A DNA stretch of 64,000 nucleotides from Paenarthrobacter nitroguajacolicus (GCF_007786235.1 NZ_VNFK01000003.1:308882-372881), one strand, 5' to 3'. Shown: positions 8,955 through 17,779, numbered from the stretch's first letter. Program-made: numbers and translations. Notes: generated by a model from the sequence alone, not told the origin.

Positions 8955-9943
8955 CCCAGGCAATCGTCGTCGAGGGTTTGCGCAAGAAGTTCGGAACCCG
9001 GGAAGTCCTTCACGGAGTCGACTTCGCGGTTGAACGCGGAACGGTGTTCGGAGTCATCGGGCCGAACGGCGCGGGCAAGACCACCACCATGCGCTGCCTC
9101 CTGGACATCATCCGGCCCAGTGCAGGAACAATCTCAGTCCTTGGCCAGAACCCGCAGCGGGCAGGAACCGCACTGCGCCGCAGGATCGGCTACCTTCCCG
9201 GCGAGGTCCAACTGGAGAACAGGACCACCGGCCGTCGCATGCTGGAACACTTCGCCGCCATCAGCGGCCCCGTTGAGCCGCGCCACGTCAATGAGCTGGC
9301 CGAGCGGCTCAACCTGGACCTGGACCGGCAAACCCGCAAGCTCTCCAAGGGCAACAAACAAAAGCTGGGACTCCTGCAGGCGTTCATGCACCGCCCCGAA
9401 CTCCTGGTGCTGGACGAGCCCACCAGCGGACTGGATCCCTTGGTGCAGCAGGTGTTCCATTCCATGGTCCGCGAGGCGGTGGACCATGGCGCTACGGTGT
9501 TCCTCAGCTCGCATGTACTCAGCGAAGTCCAGCAGGCCGCCGACGCCGTCGCGATTCTCCGCGACGGCGAGATCATCACCGTTTCCACCGTGGAGAAGCT
9601 CAGGACGGCGGCCGTCCGGCAGCTTCGCTTCAACAGCACCGGAACAGCAGCGAACGACGTCGGCGCACTGCTGGCCAGGGTGCCGGGAGTCGCCAACGTG
9701 GCGGTACGGGAACTGCCGGCTGACGGTCACGCTACGGGCACCGTGGAAGCCACGGCAACTCTTTCGGGCAAGGTGCAACCGCTGGTCCAGGCACTGGCGC
9801 GACTGGACCTCACGGACCTGGTCCTCGAGGAACCGGACCTGGAGGAGGCTGTGCTGACGCTCTACACAGGCAGCACCCCAGACCAACCGGCCAATGGCAG
9901 CCAGCGACGGGCCGCCCACTCGGAAGGAGCCCACCGTGCCTAG
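8951..9943 (+). CDS. ABC transporter ATP-binding protein (exporter)
   Basis: This 330-residue ATPase shows Walker A 'GPNGAGKTTTMRCLL' near residue 37, Walker B 'LLVLDEPTSGLDPLVQQ' near 155, and the H-loop region 'FLSSHVLSEVQQ'. The signature is degenerate, 'LSKGNKQKLGLLQAF', a variant common in the CcmA/BcrA-like efflux group. A C-terminal domain of about 100 residues follows. The GTG start overlaps the TetR stop by four bases, and the 3' end overlaps the permease start by eight bases. Confidence 0.92.
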   Translation: MTQAIVVEGLRKKFGTREVLHGVDFAVERGTVFGVIGPNGAGKTTTMRCLLDIIRPSAGTISVLGQNPQRAGTALRRRIGYLPGEVQLENRTTGRRMLEHFAAISGPVEPRHVNELAERLNLDLDRQTRKLSKGNKQKLGLLQAFMHRPELLVLDEPTSGLDPLVQQVFHSMVREAVDHGATVFLSSHVLSEVQQAADAVAILRDGEIITVSTVEKLRTAAVRQLRFNSTGTAANDVGALLARVPGVANVAVRELPADGHATGTVEATATLSGKVQPLVQALARLDLTDLVLEEPDLEEAVLTLYTGSTPDQPANGSQRRAAHSEGAHRA

Positions 9944-10736
9944 GATCCTGCCACTTTTCATCAAGGCCCTGACGGATTCGTGGCGTTCCACGCTTGCGTG
10001 GGCCTTGGGACTGACAGCAGCCATCATGCTCTATTTGCCGTTGTATCCGTCCATCGGCGGAAACTCGCAAATGCAGGACCTGATCAACGCTTTGCCCCCG
10101 GAAATGACCAAGGCCCTGAACTACGACCAGATCGCCACAGGGCCCGGCTACACGCAGGCCACGCTGTTCGGTTTGGTCGGCTTCCTCCTGATGTCCATGG
10201 CCTCAGTGGGATGGGGTGCCGCTGCCGTGGGCGGAGACGAGGAATCAGGGCTGCTGGAACTAACGCTCGCCCACAGCGTGACGCGGGTGCAAGTGGTGGT
10301 GGAGCGTGCCTTGGCGATCATTGTCCGGGTCGCTTTTCTCTCAGTGCTCGTCTTCGTCTTGGTGCTCCTGCTGAACGGTCCAGCGGAACTGGGCATCGAC
10401 GTCGGGCATCTTGTCGGAGCGGTCCTGCTGTTCGCTGCCTTGGCCCTGCTGAGCGGCACTGCTGCCCTGTGCGCCGGCGCGCTGACCGGACGAAAGGTCT
10501 ACGCGGTCGCGGCCGGTGCCGCCGTCGCTGTCCTGGGCTACGTGTTCAATGCTGTGGGGCGGCAGAGTCCCGACGTCGAGTGGCTGCTGAACCTTTCGCC
10601 TTACCACTGGGCTTATGGCAACTCACCGGTGGCCAACGGCGCCGACTGGGGTGCTGCTGCCGGACTCTACGGAATTTCGGCAGCACTCATCGCCCTGGGT
10701 GCGGTGGCACTGCAACGACGCGACGTGGGGGTCTAG
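9936..10736 (+). CDS. ABC transporter permease (polyketide/drug exporter type)
   Basis: This 266-residue integral membrane protein has about six hydrophobic segments and an ABC-2-like N-terminus 'RILPLFIKALTDSWRSTLAW'. The GTG at 9936 was chosen because a strong GGAAGGAGC ribosome-binding site ends seven bases upstream. An upstream in-frame ATG at 9894 lies inside the ATPase gene. It completes the TetR-regulated exporter. Its last four bases overlap the stop codon of the convergent thioesterase gene. Confidence 0.9.
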   Translation: MPRILPLFIKALTDSWRSTLAWALGLTAAIMLYLPLYPSIGGNSQMQDLINALPPEMTKALNYDQIATGPGYTQATLFGLVGFLLMSMASVGWGAAAVGGDEESGLLELTLAHSVTRVQVVVERALAIIVRVAFLSVLVFVLVLLLNGPAELGIDVGHLVGAVLLFAALALLSGTAALCAGALTGRKVYAVAAGAAVAVLGYVFNAVGRQSPDVEWLLNLSPYHWAYGNSPVANGADWGAAAGLYGISAALIALGAVALQRRDVGV

Positions 10737-11278
10737 CTCCAGACGTGCGGGGCGGGGCGACGCGCTCCGGGAAGGGCATTGTTTTCGCGCCACTCGTGGA
10801 TCCACTCCGGCAGTACAAGGTCTGCTGGGGGTGCCCCGAATTCTGCGATGATTTCTTCCTGCGTCACGGGTTTGCCCTTGCTGACCAGTCGCGTGGCGAT
10901 GTGGGCGCGGGCGTAGATCTCGCCGTCCACCACCATGCGCTGTTCAAAGTAGATGGCCTTGGTGTCCAGCCCAATGATCCGCGTCTCGATGGTGTAGCGC
11001 TGCCACAACTGCAGGGACTTGCGGAAAGCTATGGTCTCCCCTGCCGCTACCGGGCTCCAACCCCGTTTGCGCATTCTGGCCCAGATCCCGCTGCGGACCA
11101 TGAGGTCGAAACGTCCCAGGTCCATCAGGGAGAAGTACATGCCGTTGTTCACGTGCATGGCAATGTCGATATCGGTGGGCAGTACGCGCAGGGGCAGGGA
11201 CGACTCTTCCCAAACGCCCAGCGGCGAACGCTTGGAGGAGGTGAACAGCAGCATGAGGGTGCGAAGAAGCAGATGCAT
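10733..11278 (-). CDS. Hotdog-fold thioesterase family protein
   Basis: This 181-residue protein begins MHLLLRTLMLLFTSSKRS. It shows the 4HBT-like signature 'LPTDIDIAMHVNNGMYFSLMDLGRFDLM', in which the Asp and the HVNNG motif occupy the catalytic and acyl-CoA binding positions. Members hydrolyse acyl-CoA or acyl-ACP thioesters; the acyl chain is unknown. An in-frame ATG 20 codons upstream would add a non-conserved extension without a better ribosome-binding site. It is convergent with the TetR-regulated ABC operon and overlaps its end by four bases. Confidence 0.82.
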   Translation of the reverse strand: MHLLLRTLMLLFTSSKRSPLGVWEESSLPLRVLPTDIDIAMHVNNGMYFSLMDLGRFDLMVRSGIWARMRKRGWSPVAAGETIAFRKSLQLWQRYTIETRIIGLDTKAIYFEQRMVVDGEIYARAHIATRLVSKGKPVTQEEIIAEFGAPPADLVLPEWIHEWRENNALPGARRPAPHVWS

Positions 11279-11456
11279 GCCAGCAATGTTACCCGCCGGT
11301 AACTTTGCTGGGAATATGCGGACCGGATGGTGGACCAAGTCCTAGACCATGGCCCGCTGTATGTCCAACGATTGCACTAACGTTTACCGCCGGTTCATGA
11401 AAGACGTGCACAATATCTGGAACTCGTCATGATCTAAGAACACAAGGGGGACCCCT

Positions 11457-11678
11457 TTGAGCACGCTGCAAACCACCAGGCCGCACGGCGAAGTCTGGCC
11501 TGAACTCTCCCGTCACCAGGACGTCGTCCTCCAGGATGCCCGCGGCAACCGCATTGAGGGAACCATCGACGGCATGACCGATGATCGCAGCACCTTATGG
11601 ATCCAGCTCAAGGGCGGGCTGGGGCGACAGCTGATTCACCACTTGGATGGTTACTGGCTGGAGACCCCCGCAGCCTGA
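11457..11678 (+). CDS. Small conserved hypothetical protein
   Basis: This is a 73-residue protein of unknown function starting with TTG, seven bases after a purine-rich AAGGGGG site. The sequence contains 'DVVLQDARGNRIEGTIDGMT' and 'STLWIQLKGGLGRQLIHHLDG', which looks like a small beta-barrel (SH3- or Sm-like) fold. No signal peptide, membrane segment or metal motif is visible. It is upstream of the potassium channel gene on the same strand with a 47-base gap, so co-transcription is possible. Confidence 0.65.
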   Translation: MSTLQTTRPHGEVWPELSRHQDVVLQDARGNRIEGTIDGMTDDRSTLWIQLKGGLGRQLIHHLDGYWLETPAA

Positions 11679-11725
11679 TGGGGTTGATCCCGGGAGCAAC
11701 TGCCCACGGTGGCTAGTATTCCCGT

Positions 11726-12484
11726 ATGACACAAGCGCGATACCGGGACCTGGTCGAGTGGCCCCTCATGGCCACGGCACTGATTTTCCTCACCGCCTAC
11801 GCCTGGCAGGTTATCGGTCGCGTCGATGGGGCCGCGGCCATCCCCTTCGAGGTAATCCTGTGGATCACCTGGGGCATCTTCGCGCTTGACTACTTCGTGA
11901 ACCTCTGGCTGGCCGAAGACCGGATGCGATGGTTCCTGTGGAACCTCCACGAACTCCTGATCGTGGTGCTCCCCTTTTTCAGGCCACTCCGGCTGCTGCG
12001 GCTGGTGACCCTCCTGTCCGTCCTGCAGCGCACCGTTGGTGAAACCCTCCGCGGACGGGTGGCCACCTACGTTGCTGGCGCGGCGGCCATGCTCATCCTC
12101 ATCGGCGCGCTCGCCGTGCTGGACGTAGAGCAGAACGCACCTGACGCCAAGATCCTGACCTTCGGTGACGCTGCCTGGTGGGCTGTCACCACCATCACTA
12201 CCGTTGGCTACGGAGACCTCTACCCAGTGACTCCCATCGGCAGGATCGTCGCCGCAGCCCTCATGATGAGTGGCATCGCCGTCCTCGGTATCGTGACGGC
12301 GTCCATCGCTTCGTGGCTCGTTCAGCGAATCGAGGAGAACGCCGAAGGCGTCGCAGCGGCCGCCGGAGAGAAAGCAGCCGCCGCCGAGGAACCTGTGCGT
12401 GCGGAGGTGGCTGACCTGGTGACGGAAATCGCTGCCCTGCGGCTCGAAATCGCGGAACTCCGGAAAATCTCGGAGAGCCGCTGA
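11726..12484 (+). CDS. Voltage-gated-like potassium channel (6-TM, single pore)
   Basis: This 252-residue membrane channel has the pore loop 'WWAVTTITTVGYGDLYPVT' at residues 151-169; TTVGYGD at 158-164 is the K+ selectivity filter. Five or six hydrophobic segments precede or flank it. The arginine-bearing helix 'FFRPLRLLRLVTLL' (about 84-97) resembles an S4 voltage sensor, though with few charges. The C-terminus after residue 205 is Ala/Glu-rich and likely forms a coiled coil rather than an RCK domain. It probably sets membrane potential or K+ leak. Confidence 0.9.
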   Translation: MTQARYRDLVEWPLMATALIFLTAYAWQVIGRVDGAAAIPFEVILWITWGIFALDYFVNLWLAEDRMRWFLWNLHELLIVVLPFFRPLRLLRLVTLLSVLQRTVGETLRGRVATYVAGAAAMLILIGALAVLDVEQNAPDAKILTFGDAAWWAVTTITTVGYGDLYPVTPIGRIVAAALMMSGIAVLGIVTASIASWLVQRIEENAEGVAAAAGEKAAAAEEPVRAEVADLVTEIAALRLEIAELRKISESR

Positions 12485-12588
12485 GCGGGGTGGCCCGGGC
12501 CGTGGTTTGCGGCGCGACTCCCGGATTGCGGAATCACAGTGGGTGGTAGCCGCACACCCCTCGGCCCCAGCGGAACCCTTTGGGCACA

Positions 12589-12623
12589 AAAAATCCCCGG
12601 AACCAGTGGTTCCGGGGATTTTC
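12589..12623 (-). terminator. Rho-independent terminator downstream of tRNA-Tyr
   Basis: Read on the minus strand, a hairpin with arms AATCCCCGGAACCA and TGGTTCCGGGGATT is followed by a run of six T. It begins about 7 bases after the tRNA 3' end, so it fits termination of the tRNA transcript. It lies 105 bases beyond the end of the potassium channel gene. Confidence 0.85.
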
Positions 12624-12629
12624 CTTGGG

Positions 12630-12711
12630 TGGCAGATGAGGGATTCGAACCCCCGTAGGCGTTGCCAGCTGATTTACAGTCAGCCCCCTTTGGCCGCTCG
12701 GGTAATCTGCC
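12630..12711 (-). tRNA. tRNA-Tyr (anticodon GTA)
   Basis: On the minus strand the acceptor arms GGCAGAT (12705-12711) and ATCTGCC (12631-12637) pair perfectly, with discriminator A at 12630. The anticodon stem CTGACT/AATCAG-type loop contains GTA, the T-arm is GGGGGTTCGAATCCC, and there is a long variable arm (class II), as expected for bacterial tRNA-Tyr. CCA is not encoded (the genomic sequence reads ACCC). Length is 82 bases. Confidence 0.95.
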
Positions 12712-12839
12712 GAACTTCAAAAGAAGATCACTTCCGGAGACCGTTTCTTTTCGATCCGGTAACCGAAGGCAGAGACAACCTTACAGAAGTTTCAGCGAAG
12801 AATCTAATCGGGAGCAGACACCCCGGATTTCCGCGTGTT

Positions 12840-13106
12840 TCAGGCTTCCCCGAGGATCCGGCCGGCCAGTTTCGCTTCAAACTTCTCTGCCTGCTCGGCG
12901 GTGATCTGGTTGAGTTGCACGGCGCGAAGAAGGTCAGCATGCACGCCGTCCATTCGGGACGTGGCATCGGGAACCGGGCTCAGTACGATCGACGCAGCCA
13001 CGGCCGCCGCAGCGACGGCGCTTGCAGCTGCCACGGCTGCCGTGCCAATCGAACCGGCTGCTGCCGAGGCGGACTTGCTGATGGACTGGACGGCCTTGCT
13101 GCTCAT
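12840..13106 (-). CDS. Small alanine-rich hypothetical protein
   Basis: This is an 88-residue protein of unknown function, started at the ATG at 13104-13106 behind a clear GGAGGAT ribosome-binding site. Residues 10-42 are almost entirely Ala/Ser/Val and may form one membrane helix. The C-terminal half 'LLRAVQLNQITAEQAEKFEAKLAGRIL' looks like an amphipathic helical hairpin. It lies alone between tRNA-Tyr and yajQ, on the strand opposite yajQ. The coding call rests on the ribosome-binding site and a plausible C-terminal helix. Confidence 0.6.
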   Translation of the reverse strand: MSSKAVQSISKSASAAAGSIGTAAVAAASAVAAAAVAASIVLSPVPDATSRMDGVHADLLRAVQLNQITAEQAEKFEAKLAGRILGEA

Positions 13107-13288
13107 GCTGATCCTCCGACGATACGTTCTTCCAACTGGTACAACTCTCAACCGGTAGCCTCAGTTCCAACCCTGCGTGTGCTGTGAGCGAACTGTGAAA
13201 GCCCTCCACCGTCCCAAGCAGCGGCTTCCGTACTAGGCTGGATGCCAGACCAACCCGCCCTCACAGGGCCCCCAACCTAAGGAGAGTC

Positions 13289-13780
13289 ATGGCAGGCGAA
13301 TCCACATTCGACGTCGTCAGCAAGGTAGACAAGCAAGAGGTCGCCAACGCGCTCAACCAGTCCCAGAAGGAAATCGCACAGCGATACGACTTCAAGGGCG
13401 TCGGCGCGGAGATCGACTTCAGCGGAGAAAAGATCCTCATGAAGGCCAACTCCGAGGACCGCGTCCTCGCTGTCCTGGATGTCTTCCAGTCCAAGCTCAT
13501 CAAGCGCGGCATCTCGCTGAAGTCCCTGGACCAGGGCGAGCCCTTCCCCTCGGGCAAGGAATTCCGCCTGGAGTGCACCATCAAGGAGGGCATTGCCCAG
13601 GACATCGCCAAGAAGATCAACAAGATCATCCGCGACGAGGCTCCCAAGTCCGTCAAGTCCCAGATCCAGGGCGACGAACTCCGCGTGACCTCCAAGTCCC
13701 GCGACGACCTCCAGGAAACCATGAACATCCTCAAGAAGTTCGAAGAGGCCGACCTGCAGTTCGTGAACTTCCGCAGCTAG
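13289..13780 (+). CDS. yajQ: YajQ family nucleotide-binding protein
   Basis: This 163-residue protein matches the YajQ/UPF0234 family over its full length: N-terminal 'STFDVVSKVDKQEVANALNQ', central 'DFKGVGAEIDFSGEKI', and C-terminal 'KFEEADLQFVNFR'. Family members bind nucleotides and in some species cyclic di-GMP, and act as regulators or chaperone-like cofactors. The start follows an AAGGAGAG site. The gene ends directly ahead of a strong terminator and appears monocistronic. Confidence 0.95.
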   Translation: MAGESTFDVVSKVDKQEVANALNQSQKEIAQRYDFKGVGAEIDFSGEKILMKANSEDRVLAVLDVFQSKLIKRGISLKSLDQGEPFPSGKEFRLECTIKEGIAQDIAKKINKIIRDEAPKSVKSQIQGDELRVTSKSRDDLQETMNILKKFEEADLQFVNFRS

Positions 13781-13799
13781 GTAGCCCGGCACCATTCGG

Positions 13800-13843
13800 A
13801 AAGCCGGGGTGTGCGCCCGTGACAGGGCGCGCATCCCGGCTTT
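13800..13843 (+). terminator. Rho-independent terminator of yajQ
   Basis: An inverted repeat pairs AAAGCCGGG (13800-13808) and GTGCGCCC with GGGCGCGC and CCCGGCTTT (13835-13843), with two small internal mismatches and a 6-base loop. It lies 20 bases beyond the yajQ stop. The sequence similar to a DyP peroxidase begins directly at its right edge. Confidence 0.82.
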
Positions 13844-14585
13844 CTTGCTGCCCGGAGCCGTCGCCGGGCTGGCCGCCGGATTCCTGGGCCGTGATGCCCT
13901 GACGGCTGCGACTGCTTCTGCTGCGGACACCACCGCGGCGGATGCAGCAGTCCCCTTCTTTGGCAATCACCAGGCAGGTATCACCACTCCAGCCCAGGAC
14001 CGTCTGCACATGGCTGCGTTCGACGTGACCACCGAGGACCGCAAGGAGCTCATCAAGCTCCTCAAGGACTGGACTGCCGCGGCCGAGGCCATGACAACCG
14101 GCATCCCCATGGGAAAGACCGGCGCCGTCGATGGTCCCTACGATGCACCGCCGGAAGATACTGGCGAGGCCTTGGATCTTCCCGCTGCCAAACTGACCCT
14201 GACGTTCGGTTTCGGTCCAGGGCTGTTCGAGAAGGACGGCACGGCCCGCTTTGGGCTGGACGGCCGCAGGCCCGAGGCTTTGATCGACCTCCCGCATTTC
14301 CCTGGCGACGATCTTCAACCGGGTCGGACAGGCGGGGACCTGGTGATCCAGGCATGCGCGGACGATCCCCAAGTGGCCGTCCATGCCATCCGCAACCTCG
14401 CCAGGATCGGGTTCGGAAAGGTCCGGGTCCGCTGGTCGCAGCTGGGCTTTGGCCGAACGTCATCCACGTCCCGGGCGCAGGTGACGCCCAGGAACCTCTT
14501 CGGTTTCAAGGACGGCACCAACAACCTCAAGGTCGAGGACAACACGCTGCTGGACGAACACGTGTGGGTGGGCTCGGGCGCCCCC
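13844..14585 (+). pseudogene. Truncated DyP-type peroxidase (deferrochelatase/EfeB-like) remnant
   Basis: An open frame encodes about 247 residues that match the middle of a Tat-exported DyP peroxidase. The hydrophobic signal core 'LLPGAVAGLAAGFLGRDAL' is followed by 'QAGITTPAQDRLHMAAFDVT' and the conserved 'PRNLFGFKDGTNNL' segment. The twin-arginine N-terminus is missing: the similarity begins in the yajQ terminator. The C-terminal 140-150 residues, with the proximal heme histidine, are also missing; similarity ends at 'HVWVGSGAP', where a 21-bp inverted repeat starts. The only upstream start (GTG at 13809) lies inside the terminator. It is probably non-functional. Confidence 0.75.
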
Positions 14586-14591
14586 GCCGTT

Positions 14592-14639
14592 GTGAACCCG
14601 CTGTTCCGTTGTCGGCCAACAACGGAACAGCGGGTTCAC
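14592..14639. terminator. 21-bp perfect inverted repeat behind htpX
   Basis: The left arm (14592-14612, starting GTGAACCCGCTGTTCC) and right arm (14619-14639) are perfectly complementary around a 6-base loop, and pairing continues a few bases outward with a G-T wobble. It sits 15 bases beyond the htpX stop on the minus strand and marks the exact end of the DyP remnant on the plus strand. There is no T-run, so termination is inferred from position. Confidence 0.6.
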
Positions 14640-14653
14640 GACGTGTTGAGCCG

Positions 14654-15523
14654 CTACGACAGTGGGCGCCCGGCCATTCGCTCCAGTCGGCTGATCCGCT
14701 CCTTCATGGGCGGGTGCGTGGAGAACATGCGCCGCATGCCTCCGCCGCGGAAGGGGTTGGCGATCATCAGGTGTGAGGCGTTGACCAGCTTTTGATCCTG
14801 CGGGAGCGGCAGCTGGCTGACGCCCGACTCGATCTTGCGCAGGGCAGAGGCGAGCGCCAAGGGGTCACCGGTCAGCTCGGCGCCGTCCTCGTCGGCGTCG
14901 TATTCACGGGTTCGCGAGATGGCCATCTGAATCAGAGAGGCCGCAAACGGAGCCAACAGGGCCATGGCAATGGTGGCCAGGGGGTTGGCATTTCGCCTGT
15001 CCCCGCTGCCGAAAATGAGCAACATCTGCCCCACGGAGGTAATGACACCGGCCACGGCAGCAGCCACGGAGGAGGTGAGGATGTCGCGGTTGTACACGTG
15101 CATCAGTTCATGCCCCAGGACACCCCGGAGTTCGCGTGCGTCGAGTAGGTGCAGAATTCCTTCCGTGCAGCAGACGGCAGCGTTCTTGGGGTTGCGGCCG
15201 GTGGCAAAGGCGTTGGGCGTCATAGTGGGCGAGAGGTAGATGCGAGGCATGGGCTTGTTGGCGCGGACGGACAGCTCCCGGACGATCTGGTAGAGCTGCG
15301 GTGCCTGCGCCTCGGTCACCGGATAGGCAGCCATGGACCTGATGGCGATCTTGTCGCTGTTCCAGTAGCCGTAGGCAGTGGTTCCGACGCCGATCAACGC
15401 CATGATCCAGATGGGCGTGGTGCTGCGGGTCCCAGCGGCGATGATGGCGCCCAAACCCAACAACACCGCCCACAGCACACCGAAAAGTGCCGCGGTCTTG
15501 AGTCCATTGTTGTGTTTATGCAC
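14654..15523 (-). CDS. htpX: Zinc metalloprotease HtpX
   Basis: This 289-residue membrane protease of the M48 family cleaves misfolded membrane proteins. The zinc motif 'GVLGHELMHVYNRD' (HExxH) is near residue 132, and the third zinc ligand lies in 'REYDADEDGAEL' near 212. Two N-terminal hydrophobic segments and two central ones match the family. The frame extends upstream to 16018, but that extension overlaps the MFS gene in another frame. The GTG at 15521-15523 (VHKHNNGLKTAALFG) gives the canonical length. Confidence 0.95.
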   Translation of the reverse strand: MHKHNNGLKTAALFGVLWAVLLGLGAIIAAGTRSTTPIWIMALIGVGTTAYGYWNSDKIAIRSMAAYPVTEAQAPQLYQIVRELSVRANKPMPRIYLSPTMTPNAFATGRNPKNAAVCCTEGILHLLDARELRGVLGHELMHVYNRDILTSSVAAAVAGVITSVGQMLLIFGSGDRRNANPLATIAMALLAPFAASLIQMAISRTREYDADEDGAELTGDPLALASALRKIESGVSQLPLPQDQKLVNASHLMIANPFRGGGMRRMFSTHPPMKERISRLERMAGRPLS

Positions 15524-15633
15524 GGTTGTTCTTGTCGCTTTCGTCGGCTCTTGCGGGGCTTCTGTTCGGATTAACGCCGACGCCGGCCGCCATGTTCCGT
15601 CGTTGGCGGACGGTGGCGGCGTGGCCGGCAAAG

Positions 15634-16905
15634 CTAGGGCACCGGATGCTTCGCATCGTACGCGATGAAGCCCGGTTGGAGGCGGGAGGCGAGCCCTGCC
15701 AGGACGATGCACAGGAGCCCGCCGAGGAGCAGCACGCCGCCTTCGCTGAGGAACTGTGTGACACCGCCGGCCAGCATGTCCCCCACGCGCGGACCTCCCG
15801 CGACCACCACGATGAAGACGCCTTGGAGCCGCCCACGCAGGTGGTCCGGTGTGGCCGCTTGGAGGATGGTGGTGCGGAAGACGGCGCTGATGGAGTCGGA
15901 AATCCCAGCCAGGGCGCAGCATAGGGCGGCAGGGACCAACCAGAGCGTGACTCCGTCCCGGCCGGTATCCCCGGCAAGCAGCACCACCAGTCCGAAACCG
16001 GCGATCGAGGCGCCCCACCCGACAACGGACCAGACCACGGCGCTGCCTTGCTTGCGCACGCGTCCCAGGGGTCCGGAGAAGAGGCCGGCCAGGAAGGCGC
16101 CAACTGCCGTGGATGCGAGCAGCACACCCACTGTCGTTTCACCTCCGCCGATCATGACCGCACCGATAGCCGGCATCAGGGCGCGGGGTTGGGCGCAGAT
16201 CATGGCGATGAGGTCAATGATGAAGGTCATGCGCACGTTGGGACGGGTGCCAAGGAACCGGAACCCTTCCACCACGGAGCGGAGTCCCGGCCTCACGGCG
16301 TCCTTGGACGGTGGCAGCGGCGGAAGCCTGAAGAGGCCCCATAGCGCGAACGTGAAACTGATGACGTCGATGGTGTAGGTCCAGCCGAAGCCAATGGTGG
16401 CCACGAGCACGCCCGCCAACAGGGGACCCACGGTCATCGACAGGCCGAACGTCAGCATGCTCAGGGCATTGGCGGCCGGCAGCAGGTCCTTGCGGACCAG
16501 CAGCGGAATGATGGCACTGCGGGCGGGTCCATTAATGCCCTGCGCGCCGCTTTGAATCGCTACCAACGCGTACAGGACCCAGATGTTCCCGATCTCCAGC
16601 CATGCCTGCAACGCCAAGGCCGCCGTGGTGGCCCAGAGGACCAGCGAGGCGATGATGGCCACTTTCCGGCGATCGTAGGCATCGGAAATCGATCCGCCGT
16701 AGAGTCCCGCCACTACCAACGGAACAAGTGCGAAGATCCCCAGCAACCCCACGTAGAAACTCTCCTGCGTGAGCCGGTAGACCTCCAGGCTGACAGCCAC
16801 CAGTGTCAGTTGGGTTCCGATGGCAGCTACTGATGCCCCCAACCAGAGCCGACGGAATGCGGGACTCTCCCTCAGTGGAGTGATGTCTGCCAGTAGTTTC
16901 GCCAC
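15634..16905 (-). CDS. MFS transporter, drug efflux (enterobactin exporter-like)
   Basis: This 423-residue protein has about 12 hydrophobic segments. The N-terminus is 'MAKLLADITPLRESPAFRRLWLG', and the MFS loop motif between TM2 and TM3 appears as 'GGSISDAYDRRKV'. The overall pattern resembles the EntS/Tet(V)-like group of MFS exporters. It starts with GTG at 16905. It is transcribed towards htpX but separated by 110 bases; its right side is divergent from the unknown gene at 16985. Substrate not identifiable. Confidence 0.88.
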   Translation of the reverse strand: MAKLLADITPLRESPAFRRLWLGASVAAIGTQLTLVAVSLEVYRLTQESFYVGLLGIFALVPLVVAGLYGGSISDAYDRRKVAIIASLVLWATTAALALQAWLEIGNIWVLYALVAIQSGAQGINGPARSAIIPLLVRKDLLPAANALSMLTFGLSMTVGPLLAGVLVATIGFGWTYTIDVISFTFALWGLFRLPPLPPSKDAVRPGLRSVVEGFRFLGTRPNVRMTFIIDLIAMICAQPRALMPAIGAVMIGGGETTVGVLLASTAVGAFLAGLFSGPLGRVRKQGSAVVWSVVGWGASIAGFGLVVLLAGDTGRDGVTLWLVPAALCCALAGISDSISAVFRTTILQAATPDHLRGRLQGVFIVVVAGGPRVGDMLAGGVTQFLSEGGVLLLGGLLCIVLAGLASRLQPGFIAYDAKHPVP

Positions 16906-16984
16906 CGTCCAACCCTATTGGCATCACCGCAGCCTCCCGTCACACCACCCTGCTTGGTAGGCTCACCCGGGGGAAGGAGTTGAC

Positions 16985-17749
16985 ATGGTGATGTCTCGAC
17001 GATTGCTGTACCGTTCGGCCTTTTGGGAGATCGCCAGGCCACGCACTCCCCTGACCGCGGGGCATGTCCTCATCAGGCTGTCGGACCCCTCCACGGAATT
17101 CGCCCACCCTTCGGCGGCCGACTGGCTCTTCTGTCACAACCTGGTGCGCGGCGCACTCCACGACGTTTTAGGGTCAACCCGCTCTGCCGTGCTGTTCGCC
17201 CACCGCTGGCACCCGTTGGGCGGGGCTATCGGCGAGCCCGTCGCCGAATCGTCGACGCCCACGTTCCACCTCTTCGCTCGTTGGGACGGTGAAGCCACGA
17301 CGCCGGGACTCCAGTTGTCGCTGCCGGCCCACCGCCGCGTTGGGGAGCCTGCGCGCGACCTTGCGGCTGATGATGATGCGATCCGTCAATCGCTTCGGCG
17401 TGGCGTGCCGGACGCGATGGTGACGTCCGATGACCAGGCCGGTGCCGCCGTCGAGCCTGCGCCGCTGGTCCGGACCCTGGCCGTGGGAAAGCACCATAGC
17501 GTGATCCAGCCCGCCAGCGGTGCCGCATCAATCCGGGACGTTCGGCCCTCCGAACTCCTGGCGATGGGAACGGCTTTGAGTGGTCTTCCGTTGGCTCCGG
17601 GGCACAGTGGCTTCAGTTGCGTTGCCGTCGAATCCGAGGCGCCGGGCACCCCGCTTAGGGTGCACGCGCTGGGGCGATCGGCCGCTGAGACGGTGAATCC
17701 GATGGAGGGCTTGCTCCGTTCACCCGAAGTTAGCCTTGCCTTATTGTGA
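16985..17749 (+). CDS. Hypothetical protein, possibly HIT-like
   Basis: This 254-residue cytoplasmic protein follows an excellent ribosome-binding site (GGGGGAAGGAGTTGAC before ATG). The N-terminal half 'PLTAGHVLIRLSDPS', 'ADWLFCHNLVRGALHDVLG' and 'TPTFHLFARWDGE' recalls the spacing of HIT-fold proteins, but the histidine triad HxHxH is absent, so hydrolase activity is doubtful. The C-terminal half shows no motif I recognise. It is followed 30 bases later by furA, and its 3' end overlaps a candidate Fur operator. Confidence 0.6.
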   Translation: MVMSRRLLYRSAFWEIARPRTPLTAGHVLIRLSDPSTEFAHPSAADWLFCHNLVRGALHDVLGSTRSAVLFAHRWHPLGGAIGEPVAESSTPTFHLFARWDGEATTPGLQLSLPAHRRVGEPARDLAADDDAIRQSLRRGVPDAMVTSDDQAGAAVEPAPLVRTLAVGKHHSVIQPASGAASIRDVRPSELLAMGTALSGLPLAPGHSGFSCVAVESEAPGTPLRVHALGRSAAETVNPMEGLLRSPEVSLALL

Positions 17750-17764
17750 ACTCCTCAAAATAAG
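17740..17764 (+). promoter_or_regulatory. Candidate FurA/promoter inverted repeat ahead of furA-katA
   Basis: Arms CTTATT (17740-17745) and AATAAG (17759-17764) flank a 13-base AT-rich centre, ending 15 bases before the furA ATG. Mycobacterial FurA autoregulates from an AT-rich site in the same location, so autoregulation is plausible. The arms are short, so the call is tentative. Confidence 0.4.
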
Positions 17765-17779
17765 TGTTTCAATGAATGC

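Noticed and set aside
12485..12629. Small plus-strand gene between the potassium channel and tRNA-Tyr
   Set aside because: No ribosome-binding site or codon bias was seen; the segment is mostly the tRNA terminator.
14654..16018. 454-residue HtpX with an N-terminal extension
   Set aside because: The extension overlaps the MFS gene, is low-complexity and does not resemble HtpX. The GTG at 15523 gives the family length.
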